Below are positions 44,366-53,736 of a DNA stretch of 64,000 nt, one piece after another (the stretch's first letter is position 1; every line of letters begins with the position of its first letter). The position numbers and the translations under genes were made by a program. The stretch comes from Flavobacteriales bacterium UBA6772 (GTDB lineage Bacteria; Bacteroidota; Bacteroidia; Flavobacteriales; Flavobacteriaceae). The notes below the pieces were generated by a model. It was not told where the DNA came from. It ran no database searches and saw only the letters and a program-made list of their open reading frames with translations. The stretch covers positions 124,001 to 188,000 of the forward strand of contig CAJIYW010000006.1 in the NCBI GenBank assembly GCA_905181765.1, written 5' to 3'.

Positions 44366-45685
44366 TTAGAAATCTTGATTTATATCCCAAGCCTCTAAAA
44401 TATCTTTTAAGGTTTTAATAAACATTCCACCTAACGCACCATTTACAACTCTGTGATCATAAGAATGAGATACAAACATCATTTGTCTAATACCTATAAA
44501 ATCTCCTTCAACTGTTTCTATAACTGCCGGTACTTTTCTAATAGCGCCTAACGCTAAAATTGCAACTTGTGGCTGATTAATAATTGGTGTGCCCATTACC
44601 GAACCAAAACTACCAACATTTGTCACTGTGTAAGTTCCTCCCTGAATTTCATCGGGCTTTAATTGATTGTTTCTTGCTCTTAATGCCAAGTCATTTATAG
44701 ACTTCGTCATACCAACTATATTTAATTGATCTGCATTCTTAATTACAGGTACTATTAAATTACCGTCAGGTAAAGCCGCAGCCATTCCTAAATTAATATT
44801 TTTCTTTTTAATAATTTTATCTCCTTCCAAAGCGATATTAATCATTGGATATTTTTTTAATGTAGCAGCTACTGCCTGCATTAAAATAGGCGTAAACGTT
44901 AATTTCTCCCCTTCTCTTTTTAAGAATTCGTCTTTAACTTTTGATCTCCACTTGACTATATTTGTAACATCAATTTCTATAAAAGATTGAACATGTACGG
45001 CCGTTTGGATAGAATTAACCATATGTTTGGAAACTAATTTCCCCATTCTAGTCATTTCTATTACCTCATCCTCCCCGTTTACAGATACAGGAGTTGCCTT
45101 TTGAACAGCGCTGCTGTTTGGTACTAGTATATTTGCTTCAGCTACCTTTGATGCTTGTAATTTTGGAGAATCTTTTAAATTCTCAAGATACAATAAGATA
45201 TCTTCTTTATTCACCCTACCATCTTTACCAGAACCAGAAATTGTTTCTAACTCCTCTATCGAAACACCTTCCGTCTGAGCTATATTCCTTACTAAAGGTG
45301 AGTAGAACTTACTTGCCCCTGAAGTTTTAGTAATTGGAGTTGCAATAACTTTTTTAGCTTTTTCTATAATTTTCTCAACTTCAATAACTTGAGAATTATC
45401 TGATGTACTTTTAATTTTTGTATTTACACTCTCTGCATCCTCTCCTTCAATCTCTATAATCGCTATGGTTTCGCCCACAGCAACTACATCATCTATTTGA
45501 AATAAAACTTCTACTAAAGTTCCTTCCACTTCAGACGGCACTTCAGAGTCTACTTTATCTGTAGCAATTTCCACAACAGCCTCGTCTAATTCAATTGTAT
45601 CTCCAACCTCTTTTAACCAAGAAGTTATAGTTGCTTCCGCAACACTTTCTCCCATTTTAGGTAATTTCAATTCAAATCTTGCCAT
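44366..45685 (-). CDS. Dihydrolipoamide acyltransferase (E2 of a 2-oxoacid dehydrogenase, branched-chain-like)
   Basis: A 439-residue E2 protein with one N-terminal lipoyl domain (MARFELKLPKMGESVAEATI; lipoyl lysine in EIATDKVDSEVPSE, about residue 43). A peripheral-subunit-binding domain follows (FYSPLVRNIAQTEGVSIEELETISGSGKDGRV, residues ~128-160), then a catalytic core. The active-site motif reads YDHRVVNGALGG, with Asn where DHRxxDG is usual. Sequence type fits the branched-chain 2-oxoacid or a 2-oxoglutarate-related complex; the partner E1 genes are not next to it. The promoter -7 element is at 45708-45715 and the terminator at 44318-44341, so it is transcribed alone. Confidence 0.9.
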   Translation of the reverse strand: MARFELKLPKMGESVAEATITSWLKEVGDTIELDEAVVEIATDKVDSEVPSEVEGTLVEVLFQIDDVVAVGETIAIIEIEGEDAESVNTKIKSTSDNSQVIEVEKIIEKAKKVIATPITKTSGASKFYSPLVRNIAQTEGVSIEELETISGSGKDGRVNKEDILLYLENLKDSPKLQASKVAEANILVPNSSAVQKATPVSVNGEDEVIEMTRMGKLVSKHMVNSIQTAVHVQSFIEIDVTNIVKWRSKVKDEFLKREGEKLTFTPILMQAVAATLKKYPMINIALEGDKIIKKKNINLGMAAALPDGNLIVPVIKNADQLNIVGMTKSINDLALRARNNQLKPDEIQGGTYTVTNVGSFGSVMGTPIINQPQVAILALGAIRKVPAVIETVEGDFIGIRQMMFVSHSYDHRVVNGALGGMFIKTLKDILEAWDINQDF

Positions 45686-45707
45686 TTACATATCTCTTTA
45701 CAGATTG

Positions 45708-45715
45708 CAAAAATA
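45708..45715 (-). promoter_or_regulatory. -7 element for the second E2 gene
   Basis: Minus-strand TATTTTTG, 22 bases before the start at 45685. Confidence 0.47.
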
Positions 45716-45797
45716 CTAAAAAACGTTGATTGAAGACCTGTTTTTAATACTAAAAATAAAACTAATTAGGGTTTATTTTTGAATTATTCGCAATAAA

Positions 45798-45844
45798 AAA
45801 GCTAAAAACAGATTATTTTATTAAATAATATTGTTATTAGCTTT
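45798..45844 (-). terminator. Terminator at the end of the hem operon
   Basis: Arms 45798-45805 and 45837-45844 (AAAGCTAA/TTAGCTTT) with a second AT-rich pairing inside and a T-run on the minus strand, 27 bases after the hemF stop. Confidence 0.65.
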
Positions 45845-45871
45845 AATTTTATTAATATGTTAATAAATTAA

Positions 45872-46775
45872 CTAAATCCAGTCTTTCGGTTTTACTAAAA
45901 TTGATAGCAATCTTTCCTCTTCAGAATCTTTTTCTGGTTGATGATTGTATTTCCATTGAACAATTGGCGGCAAACTCATTAGAATACTTTCTATTCTTCC
46001 ATTTGTTTTTAAACCGAAAAGAGTTCCTCTGTCATGTACTAAATTAAACTCTACATAACGGCCTCTTCTAATTTCTTGCCAATCTTTATGTTCTTTAGTA
46101 AACTCTATTTCTTTTCTTTTCTGCAACTATTGGAACGTAGCTTTCTAAAAAGCTATTCCCAATTTCGGTTACAAAATTGAATCTATCTTCAATGGAATAT
46201 GCTGCTGTTTCTTTTTGATAATCAAAGAACAAGCCTCCAATTCCGCGGCCTTCATTTCTGTGTGAATTCCAGAAATACTCATCACACGTTTTTTTAAACT
46301 TCGGATAAAATTCCAAATCATGGGTATCGCAAGCCGATTTACAAACTGTATGAAAATGTATTGCATCTTCATCAAATAAATAATACGGAGTTAAATCTTG
46401 CCCACCACCAAACCACTGCGTAACAATGTTTCCTGCTTCGTCATACATTTCGAAATAGCGCCAATTTGCGTGCACTGTTGGCACAAAAGGATTTGTAGGA
46501 TGCAAAACCAAACTCAATCCGCAAGCAAAGAAGTTCCCTTCTTTTACTTTAAATTGATTTCTTAATACTTCTGGTAACTCTCCATGCACCGCAGAAATAT
46601 TTACACCTCCTTTTTCAAAAACATCTCCATTTTCGATTACACGGGTTCTTCCTCCCCCACCTTCCTCTCTTTCCCAAATATCTTCTTCAAAAACTGCAAG
46701 ACCTTCAACTGCCTCTATCTTAGAGGTTATTTGATCTTGTAAATTTTCTATGTAAGCGTAGAATTTATTTTTCAT
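45872..46775 (-). pseudogene. hemF: Oxygen-dependent coproporphyrinogen III oxidase, frameshifted
   Basis: HemF oxidatively decarboxylates coproporphyrinogen III to protoporphyrinogen IX with oxygen. Conserved stretches are the GGGGRTRVIENGDVFEKGGVN region near residue 36, FACGLSLVLHPTNPFVPTVHANWRYFE near 86 and WFGGGQDLTPYY near 117. The frame changes near 46111-46121: there is one base too many in an AG-rich run after ...YVPIV. The rest ([32 protein letters not shown]) continues to 45872. Repaired length is about 300 residues, normal. It is the last gene of the minus-strand haem operon, with an extra -7 element at 46792-46799. Confidence 0.9.
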
Positions 46776-46791
46776 TCTTTTGGGGCTTGTA

Positions 46792-46799
46792 CAAATATA
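46792..46799 (-). promoter_or_regulatory. Internal -7 element before hemF
   Basis: Minus-strand TATATTTG, 16 bases before hemF and inside the hem operon, so hemF may also be made separately from hemE. Confidence 0.45.
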
Positions 46800-46824
46800 C
46801 GTTAGCGATTAAAATGATATCTTT

Positions 46825-47853
46825 TTATGAAACTTTATACTCTTTTACTGCATCTACAAATGCTTTCGCATTTTCTACTGGTATATTTGGTAAAATACCA
46901 TGACCAAGGTTTACAATATATCTATCTTTTCCAAATTCATTAATCATTTGATGCACCATTCTCTTAATTTCTGCTGGTGGAGACAACAATCTTGAGGGGT
47001 CAAAATTACCTTGTAATGTAATATTTCCACCAGATAAATAACGTGCATTTCTTGCAGAGCACGTCCAATCTACACCCAATGCAGATGCTCCAGACTTAGA
47101 CATGTCTCCTAAAGCAAACCAACATCCTTTTCCAAATGCAATTACAGGTGTACTATCTTTTAAAGCATCAATTATTTGCTGCATATATTGCCAAGAAAAT
47201 TCTTGATAATCTACTGGAGACAACATACCACCCCAAGAATCAAAAAGTTGAACGGCGTTTACACCTGCTTCAACTTTTGCTTTTAAATAAGCAATTGTTG
47301 TATCTGTAATTTTCTGTAATAAACTGTGCGCTAATACTGGATTGGTAAAACATAATTCTTTTGCTTTGTCAAAATTCTTAGAACCTTGCCCTTGCACACA
47401 ATAGCACAAGATTGTCCATGGTGAACCTGCAAAACCAATTAATGGAATATCATTATTTAATTTTTCTTTGGTTGCTTTTATAGCCTCCATTACATATCCT
47501 AAAGATTCATGAACATCCGGAACAATCACACGATCTAAATCTTTCTGAGTACGAATAGGATTTGGTAAATAAGGTCCAAAATCTGGTTTCATTTGTACCT
47601 CAATATTCATTGCCTGTGGAATTACCAAAATATCTGAAAATAAAATTGCCGCATCCATACCATACCTTCTAATAGGTTGTACGGTAATTTCTGAAGCTAA
47701 TTCTGGAGTTTGGCAACGTGTAAAAAAATCGTATTTCTTTTTTATTACCTGAAACTCTGGTAAATATCTTCCTGCCTGACGCATCATCCAAACCGGAGGT
47801 CTGTCTACTGTTTCTCCTTTTAAAGCTCTTAAAAATAAATCGTTTTTAATCAT
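46825..47853 (-). CDS. hemE: Uroporphyrinogen decarboxylase
   Basis: A 342-residue enzyme removing four carboxyl groups from uroporphyrinogen III to give coproporphyrinogen III in the cytosol. The signature [16 protein letters not shown] is at residues 19-34, with the active-site arginines. [16 protein letters not shown] near 68 holds the catalytic aspartate, and [12 protein letters not shown] near 140 is also typical. Length is normal. It follows the PrcB-like lipoprotein gene after 5 bases, so it is translated from the common hem transcript. Confidence 0.97.
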   Translation of the reverse strand: MIKNDLFLRALKGETVDRPPVWMMRQAGRYLPEFQVIKKKYDFFTRCQTPELASEITVQPIRRYGMDAAILFSDILVIPQAMNIEVQMKPDFGPYLPNPIRTQKDLDRVIVPDVHESLGYVMEAIKATKEKLNNDIPLIGFAGSPWTILCYCVQGQGSKNFDKAKELCFTNPVLAHSLLQKITDTTIAYLKAKVEAGVNAVQLFDSWGGMLSPVDYQEFSWQYMQQIIDALKDSTPVIAFGKGCWFALGDMSKSGASALGVDWTCSARNARYLSGGNITLQGNFDPSRLLSPPAEIKRMVHQMINEFGKDRYIVNLGHGILPNIPVENAKAFVDAVKEYKVS

Positions 47854-47858
47854 AACTT

Positions 47859-48305
47859 TTATAACTCTAGAAATTTAATCTTCTTATTCTTTTTGTTAAT
47901 TTTCACAATATGATAAGGTTGTATTATTACTGAATTAACCATATCCATTGGTTTTGGACTTTTAAATTTCACTTTAATTAAAGTAGTACTTGCTTCTTTT
48001 ATCACTTCAATAATTTCCACTGAAAAACCTCCTGAACTTCTTACTTTATCCAAACAGATAACAATCATTTCCTCTGAAAAATCGATAGCGTTTTCAAATG
48101 TTTTAGAAACTTTATTTGTAGTATCAAATTTTGATAAAAAAAACTTCCATTCCTTTTTTGAAGAAATAACAATGTTCTCTTTTTTAAATCCTTCTGCGCC
48201 GTTTCCAAATAAATTCCCCTTAGATAGAGTAGTAAAACCTCCTTCTTCATTTTTAGGACAACCTACTAGTAACAAACTAAAAAGAATTGTAATAAATATT
48301 TTCAT
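47859..48305 (-). CDS. PrcB-like lipoprotein inside the hem operon
   Basis: A 148-residue lipoprotein (signal ending LLVGC, Cys at residue 16). The C-terminal half resembles the PrcB_C protease-complex domain: [21 protein letters not shown] near residue 75 and [11 protein letters not shown] near 127, with the SSGG turn and PYHIV strand. PrcB stabilises the protease PrtP in Treponema. Its role here is unknown. It is spaced 3 bases after hemL and 5 bases before hemE, so it is fully embedded in the haem operon. That suggests a link to haem or tetrapyrrole handling, but this is inference. Confidence 0.7.
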   Translation of the reverse strand: MKIFITILFSLLLVGCPKNEEGGFTTLSKGNLFGNGAEGFKKENIVISSKKEWKFFLSKFDTTNKVSKTFENAIDFSEEMIVICLDKVRSSGGFSVEIIEVIKEASTTLIKVKFKSPKPMDMVNSVIIQPYHIVKINKKNKKIKFLEL

Positions 48306-48308
48306 AGT

Positions 48309-49599
48309 TTACATTATAGAAACGGCTAATATTGCTTTATCCACTGCTGCTGTTATTTTTTTGATATCCTTCTCTGAAATAGCTGATGACAAAAACCAAG
48401 CTTCAAATTGACTTGGCGGCAGAAACACACCATTTTTTATCATTTCCCAAAAGAAAACTGCAAACTTTTTAGTGTCTGAAGTTTGGGCCTCCTCAAAATT
48501 CGTGACAACCCCTTTTGTGAAAAATGGATTCATCATAGAACCGAATCTGTTTACCACTAAATCTACATCATACTTCTTTGCAGTCTCTAATAAAATAACT
48601 TCTAAAAAAGCTGCCGTTTTATTAAACTGATGATATGGATTTTGCCTCTTTAATTCTGTTAAAGTAGCTATTCCTCCTGCCATAGCAATGGGATTCCCAC
48701 TCAATGTTCCTGCTTGATACATTCCACCTAAAGGTGCAACCTCTTGCATAATTTCGTTTCTAGCTCCATAAGCTCCTACAGGAAAACCTCCTCCAATTAC
48801 TTTTCCTAAACAGGTAATATCTGCTTCAACTCCTAACAATTCTTGTGCACCACCAAACTTAGAACGGAAACCTGTCATTACCTCATCGGCAATTAATAGG
48901 GCCCCTTTAGTTTGTAAGAATTCTTTCAATGCTACTAAAAAATTATTCTGCGGAATCACAACGCCCATATTACCACAAATCGGCTCAATAATTACACCTG
49001 CGATATCATCGTGATCTTCAAAGTGTTTTTTAACACTTTCTAAATCGTTATAAGTTGAGATTAAAGTATTTTTTACGGCACCTTCAGGAACTCCTTTAGA
49101 TCCTGGTAAACTTAAAGTTGCCAGACCAGAACCTGCTGCAACTAATAATGAATCTTGGTGCCCGTGATAACAACCTGAAAATTTTATAATTTTATCTTTT
49201 CCTGTAAAGGATCTTGCCAAACGAACTCCACTAATAACTGCTTCTGTGCCCGAATTCACAAAACGGACTTTATCCATTCCTGGAAAAGCATCACATACTA
49301 TTTTTGCTAGGATAATTTCATTTTCTGTAGACGCTCCAAAAGAGTATCCGTTTTTTAATGCTTTTGCAACACCTCTGCGCACTTTCCTGTGACGGTGTCC
49401 CAAAATCATTGGTCCATAAGAAAGTACTAAATCAATATATTCATTTCCATCAACATCTGTAATTTTACTTCCCTTTGCTTTTTTAATAAACAACGGATTT
49501 CCTCCAACAGATGTAAATGCTCTTACAGGAGAATTTACGGCTCCTACTAAGATGCACCAATCCTTCTTTATATAATTCTTCTGATTTCTTAAAATTCAT
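48309..49599 (-). pseudogene. hemL: Glutamate-1-semialdehyde 2,1-aminomutase, frameshifted near the N-terminus
   Basis: PLP enzyme converting glutamate 1-semialdehyde to 5-aminolevulinate. The main frame (from 49493) has SGTEAVISGVRLARSFTGKDKIIKF, the PLP lysine motif CLGKVIGGGFPVGAYG near residue 234 and MTGFRSKFGGAQ. The family's N-terminus is in another frame: ATG at 49599 gives MNFKKSEELYKEGLVHL, then one extra base near 49546-49550 breaks the frame before GAVNSPVRAF. Repaired length is about 430 residues, as expected. It is in the hem operon, 88 bases after hemB. Being required for haem, it is more likely a sequence error than a dead gene. Confidence 0.9.
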
Positions 49600-49687
49600 T
49601 CTTTAAGCTTTTCTTTTATTATGAAGGTGGCGAAAAAATCTACTCAATCATTAATAGATTTATTCATCACTCTTCCCCGAAATGGCG

Positions 49688-50653
49688 TTACTTTTTTAAC
49701 AATACTCTAGCAGCCTCCTTAGCAAAATAAGTGATAATAATATCTGCTCCTGCTCTTTTCATAGACAATAGACTTTCCATCATTACTTTTTCTCCATCTA
49801 TCCAACCTTTTTCCGCAGCAGCTTTTACCATAGCATATTCTCCACTTACATTGTAACATGCAATTGGTCTGTCGAAATTATTTTTTAAATCTCTAATGAT
49901 ATCTAGATAGGATAATGCTGGCTTTACCATTAAAATATCGGCCCCTTCTTGGTCGTCAAAAGTTGCTTCTCGCATTCCTTCATCTCTGTTAGAAGGATCC
50001 ATTTGATAGGTTCTTCTGTCTCCAAAAGAGGGTGCAGAATCTGCTGCATCTCTAAAAGGACCATAAAATGCAGATGCATATTTTACTGAATACGCCATAA
50101 TAGGCAAGTTTACAAAACCCGTATTATCTAAAGATTGACGTACCATATCTATTGTACCATCCATCATTCCTGAAGGTGCAACCATATCTACTCCTGCATT
50201 TGCATGAGAAATTACTTGTTTTGCAAGATTTACCAATGTTGCATCATTATCAACATCATTATCATGAATAATACCACAATGGCCGTGCGAAGTATATTCA
50301 CAAAAGCAAACATCTGTGATTACATATAAACTAGGATAATTTTTCTTGATAAAACGTATTGCTTGTTGTATAATTCCGTTATCATTCCAAGTCTCTGTTC
50401 CTTCTTCATCCTTAACAGCAGGGATTCCGAATAATAAAACTGCAGGAATATTTAAAGAAACTACTTCATCTAACTCTTTAGAAATTCTATCCAATGAAAA
50501 ACGTTTGATACCTGGCATAGAGACAATTTCTGTTTCTATATTTTCTCCTTCCTCAATAAAAAGCGGATATACAAAATCGTCTACAGAAAGTTTAGTTTCT
50601 TTAACCAACCTTCTAATTCCTTCTTGTTTTCTTAATCTACGAGTTCTATTCAT
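49688..50653 (-). CDS. hemB: Delta-aminolevulinic acid dehydratase (porphobilinogen synthase)
   Basis: A 321-residue enzyme joining two 5-aminolevulinate molecules into porphobilinogen. The two active-site lysines are in [21 protein letters not shown] near residue 195 and [14 protein letters not shown] near 247. The zinc-binding cysteines [11 protein letters not shown] near 118 show a zinc-dependent form. Length is normal. The start lies 33 bases after the hemD stop in the same operon. Confidence 0.97.
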   Translation of the reverse strand: MNRTRRLRKQEGIRRLVKETKLSVDDFVYPLFIEEGENIETEIVSMPGIKRFSLDRISKELDEVVSLNIPAVLLFGIPAVKDEEGTETWNDNGIIQQAIRFIKKNYPSLYVITDVCFCEYTSHGHCGIIHDNDVDNDATLVNLAKQVISHANAGVDMVAPSGMMDGTIDMVRQSLDNTGFVNLPIMAYSVKYASAFYGPFRDAADSAPSFGDRRTYQMDPSNRDEGMREATFDDQEGADILMVKPALSYLDIIRDLKNNFDRPIACYNVSGEYAMVKAAAEKGWIDGEKVMMESLLSMKRAGADIIITYFAKEAARVLLKK

Positions 50654-50686
50654 AAAGTCTAAAAATTTGATTACACCAATATTACC

Positions 50687-51363
50687 TTAGGAAAGGTTTG
50701 GATTGGAATAATACATATTTACCAATTCTAAAACACTTTCTACATCGGGCATATTTGCTACTTCTACTTTATCAAAGTGTTTTCTTGCTTCTAATGCAGT
50801 AGTTTCTCCGATACAAAAAGCAACCTTATCTGTTGTATTCTTCTCTAAATAACTATCAATTCCAGAAGGACTGTAAAACAAAACTCCAGTAAAAGCAGCA
50901 TCTATTTTTATTGGATTTATCATTGTTTTATATGCTTCCACTTCATTTACAACAATATCGTGTGCTTGCAAATATGTTGGTAAAACATCTAATCTTACAT
51001 CACTACAAAAATAAGAAACCTTTTTAATTTCAGTTTCTTTAGAAATGTATTCAGCTAGTTTTAAAGCATTTTTAGCTACATACGTAACTTTACCAATTCT
51101 ATTTTCAATGAATTTTTTGGTTCTTCTACCGACACAAAAAATGTTTTTAAAGTTAATCTCTTCTTTAGTAAAAGAATTTAAAATTGCTTCTACTCCGTTT
51201 TGACTAGTAATTAAACATTATCATGCTGATTCTTCATTACTTTTGCAGGTATTCTATTAAAACGCATTTTAATAAAATCACTATCTTCTATGCCAATCGC
51301 AGCCGATAAAGTTTCTTTTTGAAGTTCAGAAAGCTTCTTAGTGGAATACACAGCAGCCACTTT
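50687..51363 (-). pseudogene. hemD: Uroporphyrinogen-III synthase domain, fused to hemC and frameshifted
   Basis: HemD closes and flips ring D of hydroxymethylbilane to make uroporphyrinogen III. The domain starts in frame inside the hemC frame at about 51363 (KVAAVYSTKKLSELQKE), which is a typical HemD N-terminus, and runs to the TAA at 51211. If one T is restored at 51213-51216 it continues as HDNVLITSQNGVEAILNSF... to the end at 50687, including YSPSGIDSYL near the C-terminus. There is no separate start codon, so this looks like a HemC-HemD fusion split by a single-base deletion. Repaired length of the domain is about 224 residues, normal for HemD. Confidence 0.78.
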
Positions 51364-52287
51364 TGTAGCATCGCTTTCGTCTTCTTGCATTAAAGCTCTA
51401 CCACCTCTATTAATTATATAATCTGCACAATCTTTGGCCAAAAACTTATGACTTCCTAATTTTGCAGTTTTTGCAACTCTAATTTTTTTAGAACCATCTC
51501 TACTTAATAAAACTGCTTTAAAGTTAACCTCTTCGGTCCTTGCATCAACATAAGCTAGAGCACCAATTGCTGAAGTACAACCCCCTTCTAACAATCGTAA
51601 AAACTCACGTTCTACACCTACACAAACCTTTGTTTCATGATGGTTTAATTGTTCACAAGCATCCATACAAAAATCGTCATTTTCTAATGCAGCTATCATA
51701 ATTGCACCTTGTGCTGGTGCAGAAATCATCCACGGAAGATCTACTGTATCTTCAGGAGTAATTCCTAATCTTTCTAATCCTGCAGCCGCAAAAACAGCTC
51801 CATTCCAAGTTTCACTGTCTTCTAGTTTCTCTAAACGTGTTTGAACGTTTCCTCTTAAATCTTCTACTTTATGAGTTGGATACCTGTTTAACCACATTGC
51901 TCTTCTTCGCAAACTTCCTGTGGCAATTAATCCTTTTTCTTCTCCAAAAAACTCTTCATTTCCTTTTAAAACTAAAACATCATTATAATTCCCGCGTTTT
52001 AAAACTGCTGCTTGTACAATACCTTCTGGTAAAGCCGTTGGAACATCTTTTAAAGAATGTACAGCAATATCAATAACACCATTAAGCATGGCGATATCTA
52101 AATTTTTGGTAAAAATTCCTGTAACACCTAACTCATACAAGGGTTTATCTAAAACGATATCTCCTGTAGATTTTATAGGTACTAGCACAGATTCATACCC
52201 TAATTCTGCTAATTCTGCACGTACTTTATTCGCTTGCCAAAGTGCTAATTTACTTTCGCGAGTACCTATTCTTATTATTTTTTGCAT
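51211..52287 (-). CDS. hemC: Hydroxymethylbilane synthase (porphobilinogen deaminase), with HemD start fused
   Basis: A 358-residue frame whose first ~305 residues are hydroxymethylbilane synthase, which joins four porphobilinogens. The dipyrromethane cofactor cysteine is in LLEGGCTSAIGALAY near residue 236. IRIGTRESKLALWQA opens the protein, and the ALPEGIVQAAVLKRGNYNDVL region with the catalytic aspartate follows. HemC proteins usually end near residue 305 (here GGRALMQE); the remaining ~50 residues belong to HemD. It lies 10 bases after hemA. Confidence 0.95.
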   Translation of the reverse strand: MQKIIRIGTRESKLALWQANKVRAELAELGYESVLVPIKSTGDIVLDKPLYELGVTGIFTKNLDIAMLNGVIDIAVHSLKDVPTALPEGIVQAAVLKRGNYNDVLVLKGNEEFFGEEKGLIATGSLRRRAMWLNRYPTHKVEDLRGNVQTRLEKLEDSETWNGAVFAAAGLERLGITPEDTVDLPWMISAPAQGAIMIAALENDDFCMDACEQLNHHETKVCVGVEREFLRLLEGGCTSAIGALAYVDARTEEVNFKAVLLSRDGSKKIRVAKTAKLGSHKFLAKDCADYIINRGGRALMQEDESDATKVAAVYSTKKLSELQKETLSAAIGIEDSDFIKMRFNRIPAKVMKNQHDNV

Positions 52288-52297
52288 GGAGTATTAA

Positions 52298-53533
52298 TTA
52301 TGATTGAAAAACTTTCTGAATAACCTCTATACTTTCTGCAACAGAAGTTTCTTCGTCTTTTAAATGCTTAACAAACTGAGTAGTAATTTTTTGTATGAAT
52401 CGTGAAGTTAATATTTCTGCTTGGTTTTCATCGAAATTTACAATTTTCTTTTTCTGAAAATTAATTTCATCTTTTTTAATAAGTTCTAAAGATTCTTTTA
52501 GCGCAGCAATTGCGGGTGTAAATCTTCTATCATTTAACCAGCTATTAAATTCTTCTTTATGAGTTTCTATAATTTCTTCTGCAAACGGAATTTCTTGCTG
52601 ACGGACGGCAAGGGTTTCATCTGTGATTTTAGAAAGTTGATCTACATTTACTAAAGAAACACCTTTAAAATCAGTAACCTCTTTTGCTACATTTTCTGGC
52701 ATTGACAAATCTAAGATTAAAATCTCTTTATTATTTGCTATGTGTTCTCTGGTAATGGTGGGTTTTTCTGCACCAGTAGACACAATTAATACATCTGCAT
52801 TAGCCACCTCTTCAACTAAGTTTTCTATTACAGCCTTGCGAATTGAAGCATGCTCTTTTACAAACTGAATGGCTTTCTCTTCTGTTCTATTGATTAGGCA
52901 AACTTGCTTGTTTTTAGTGTATTCTGCTAAATTCTTGCAAGTATGTTTTCCCATTTTACCCAAACCAAAAACTAAAATATTTTTAGAATTGTAATCTGAT
53001 AAATTTTTGATAATATATTGCACTGCCGCGTAAGAAACAGAAGTTGTTCCTGAGCTAAGCTTTGTATCATTCTTAACACGTTTACTTGCCTGTAAAACAG
53101 CATTTACTAAACGCTCAATGTAACCGTTTGTTGTTTTTAGTTTTTTAGCTAGTTTAAAAGAGTGTCTTAATTGACTTACAATTTCATAATCACCTAAAAT
53201 CTGACTTTCTAAACCCGTACCTATTTTAAATAAATGGCTTATTGCTTCTTGATCTTTCTGAATATTACAAATCGTATTAAACTCTTTTACGGTACCTTCA
53301 GAAAAATCGCATAACAATTCAATCAATAGACAAGGCCTATTTGCAAAGCCAAAAATTTCAGTTCTATTGCAAGTAGAGATTATAAAAATAGCAGAAATCC
53401 CTTTTTCTTTGGCTGCAATTAAAAGTGCTTTTTGATTTTCTTTAGATACAGAAAATTTTCCACGCATTTCTGCATCTGCTTTTTTGTAACTTACTCCAAT
53501 ATTGTAAAAATGGTTTTGGCCGGATTCTTTCAT
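52298..53533 (-). CDS. hemA: Glutamyl-tRNA reductase
   Basis: A 411-residue NADPH enzyme reducing glutamyl-tRNA to glutamate 1-semialdehyde, the first committed step of C5-pathway haem synthesis. The catalytic cysteine is in ISTCNRTEIFGF near residue 55. The NADPH domain has VFGLGKMGKHTCKNLAEY near 189, and the dimerisation helices are near the C-terminus. Length is normal. It is the first gene of the minus-strand hem operon and is divergent from an AraC-type regulator that may control it. Confidence 0.96.
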   Translation of the reverse strand: MKESGQNHFYNIGVSYKKADAEMRGKFSVSKENQKALLIAAKEKGISAIFIISTCNRTEIFGFANRPCLLIELLCDFSEGTVKEFNTICNIQKDQEAISHLFKIGTGLESQILGDYEIVSQLRHSFKLAKKLKTTNGYIERLVNAVLQASKRVKNDTKLSSGTTSVSYAAVQYIIKNLSDYNSKNILVFGLGKMGKHTCKNLAEYTKNKQVCLINRTEEKAIQFVKEHASIRKAVIENLVEEVANADVLIVSTGAEKPTITREHIANNKEILILDLSMPENVAKEVTDFKGVSLVNVDQLSKITDETLAVRQQEIPFAEEIIETHKEEFNSWLNDRRFTPAIAALKESLELIKKDEINFQKKKIVNFDENQAEILTSRFIQKITTQFVKHLKDEETSVAESIEVIQKVFQS

Positions 53534-53550
53534 ATCTCTCTAGGAAGCCA

Positions 53551-53558
53551 CAAAAGTA
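53551..53558 (-). promoter_or_regulatory. -7 element for the hemA operon
   Basis: Minus-strand TACTTTTG, 17 bases before the hemA start, in the spacer shared with the AraC gene. Confidence 0.48.
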
Positions 53559-53629
53559 AAAACTTCATTAAGATAAAAATGTCGCTCAAAGAACTTTTAA
53601 TAACGTTGTATGTATTTTAAGTATTTAAT

Positions 53630-53660
53630 TTTGATAAAAGCTTTAAAACCCTTATTTTTG
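53630..53660 (+). promoter_or_regulatory. Promoter of the AraC-type regulator
   Basis: TTTG at 53630-53633 and TATTTTTG at 53653-53660 with a 19-base spacer, an exact match to the Bacteroidetes promoter. The leader is about 70 bases. Confidence 0.68.
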
Positions 53661-53736
53661 TTGAGTAAATAACGCTTTAGATTCAATTTATATAGAATGA
53701 ATCTAAATAGAATGAAGTTGAAAAATTAAGAAATAT

